Assembly (NCBI GenBank): GCA_021790495.1
Contig: JAJYGZ010000335.1
Span: 1-5,906 of the forward strand
DNA length: 5,906 nucleotides
Source: Actinomycetes bacterium
Lineage (GTDB): Bacteria; Actinomycetota; Acidimicrobiia; Acidimicrobiales; Acidimicrobiaceae
Direction of reading: 5' to 3'
Part shown: positions 5,613 to 5,906 of the stretch, one piece after another
Numbering within the stretch: the first letter of the stretch is position 1
Layout: each line of letters starts with the position of its first letter
The notes under the pieces: generated by a model
The model's database searches: none
Told to the model about the DNA's origin: nothing
The model's input: only the letters and a program-made list of their open reading frames with translations
Translations under genes and position numbers: made by a program

Positions 5613-5906
5613 ATGATCGACACTATCTATACCGGGCGGACTTGGAAGTTCGGGGACAACATCAGTACCGATCTCATGGTGCCCGGCATGTTGGTCTTTG
5701 CTCGGCGCGAAAACTTCGTCCGAGACGAAGCGGCAAAGTACTGTATGCACTCGAATCGACCCGACTGGGCCGCCCAAGTTCGCCATGGGGACGTGTTGGT
5801 GGCTGGCAGCAACTTCGGATGCGGGTCAAGCAGAAACGGCTCGGAACCGCTGAAATCTTTGGGGATATCGGTAGTTGTAGCCGAGTCGGTATCACGCATA
5901 CATTTG
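5613..5906 (+). CDS. Aconitase-family hydro-lyase, small subunit, LeuD-like, C-terminus cut by window edge
   Basis: The first 98 residues of a small (swivel-domain) subunit are visible; full-length members have about 160-170. AAGGAG (5602-5607) sits 5 nt before the ATG. KFGDNISTDLMVPG (12-25) matches the DDIDTDxIIP region. GSNFGCGSSR (65-74) is the family signature, with S72 equivalent to the aconitase catalytic serine and R74 to the substrate-binding arginine. The reading continues SVVVAESVSRIHL, just before the FRN motif expected beyond the edge. It would form the active enzyme with the upstream large subunit. Two differences stand out. After SSR the usual EHAP is replaced by NGSEP. The specificity loop that reads YLRT in isopropylmalate isomerase and YLVY in methanogen homoaconitase appears here as MLVF (26-29). 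Both argue against isopropylmalate as substrate. Confidence 0.9.
   Translation, partial: MIDTIYTGRTWKFGDNISTDLMVPGMLVFARRENFVRDEAAKYCMHSNRPDWAAQVRHGDVLVAGSNFGCGSSRNGSEPLKSLGISVVVAESVSRIHL

Noticed and set aside
4342..5906. Direct assignment as leucine-biosynthesis leuC/leuD
   Set aside because: The subunits belong to that family, but there are no other leucine genes, the substrate-loop residues differ, and the operon context is amide/imide hydrolysis.

Overview
The window is bacterial DNA of moderately high G+C. It uses strong Shine-Dalgarno sites, has tightly packed gene ends, and includes GTG and probably TTG starts. The lineage cannot be fixed from the sequence; a soil or aquatic, possibly uncultured, bacterium fits. 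There is no RNA gene, insertion sequence, CRISPR array or phage gene that I can support.

Layout. (1) Positions 1-1033, minus strand: most of a radical SAM/SPASM anaerobic sulfatase-maturase-like enzyme, cut at its C-terminus by the left edge. Its true frame has no stop in the window, and its start region looks frameshifted: the best ribosome site and ATG (1106) are out of frame with the body. (2) Positions 1034-2128: a divergent intergenic region of about 1.1 kb with no recognisable gene. Its right end is more A+T-rich and carries an operator-like inverted repeat just before the next gene. (3) Positions 2129-5906, plus strand: a compact four-gene operon. It encodes a hydantoinase/dihydropyrimidinase-family cyclic amidohydrolase, an isochorismatase-family cysteine amidohydrolase (4-bp overlap with the first gene), an aconitase/isopropylmalate-dehydratase-like large subunit, and its small subunit (cut by the right edge).

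How the operon may work. The order suggests a catabolic sequence. The first enzyme opens a cyclic imide or ureide ring, the second removes ammonia from the resulting half-amide or carbamoyl compound, and the two-subunit Fe-S hydro-lyase hydrates or dehydrates the dicarboxylic acid. The simplest chemically consistent version is maleimide (or a substituted maleimide) -> maleamate -> maleate -> D-malate. It would use an imidase, a maleamate amidohydrolase-like enzyme and a maleate (or citraconate/dimethylmaleate) hydratase. This is inference from gene families and order. A hydantoin/N-carbamoyl route is the main alternative for the first two steps, but it does not readily explain the dehydratase. 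The large and small dehydratase subunits keep the Fe-S cysteines and catalytic Ser/Arg but differ from LeuCD in residues near the substrate, which supports a non-leucine role.
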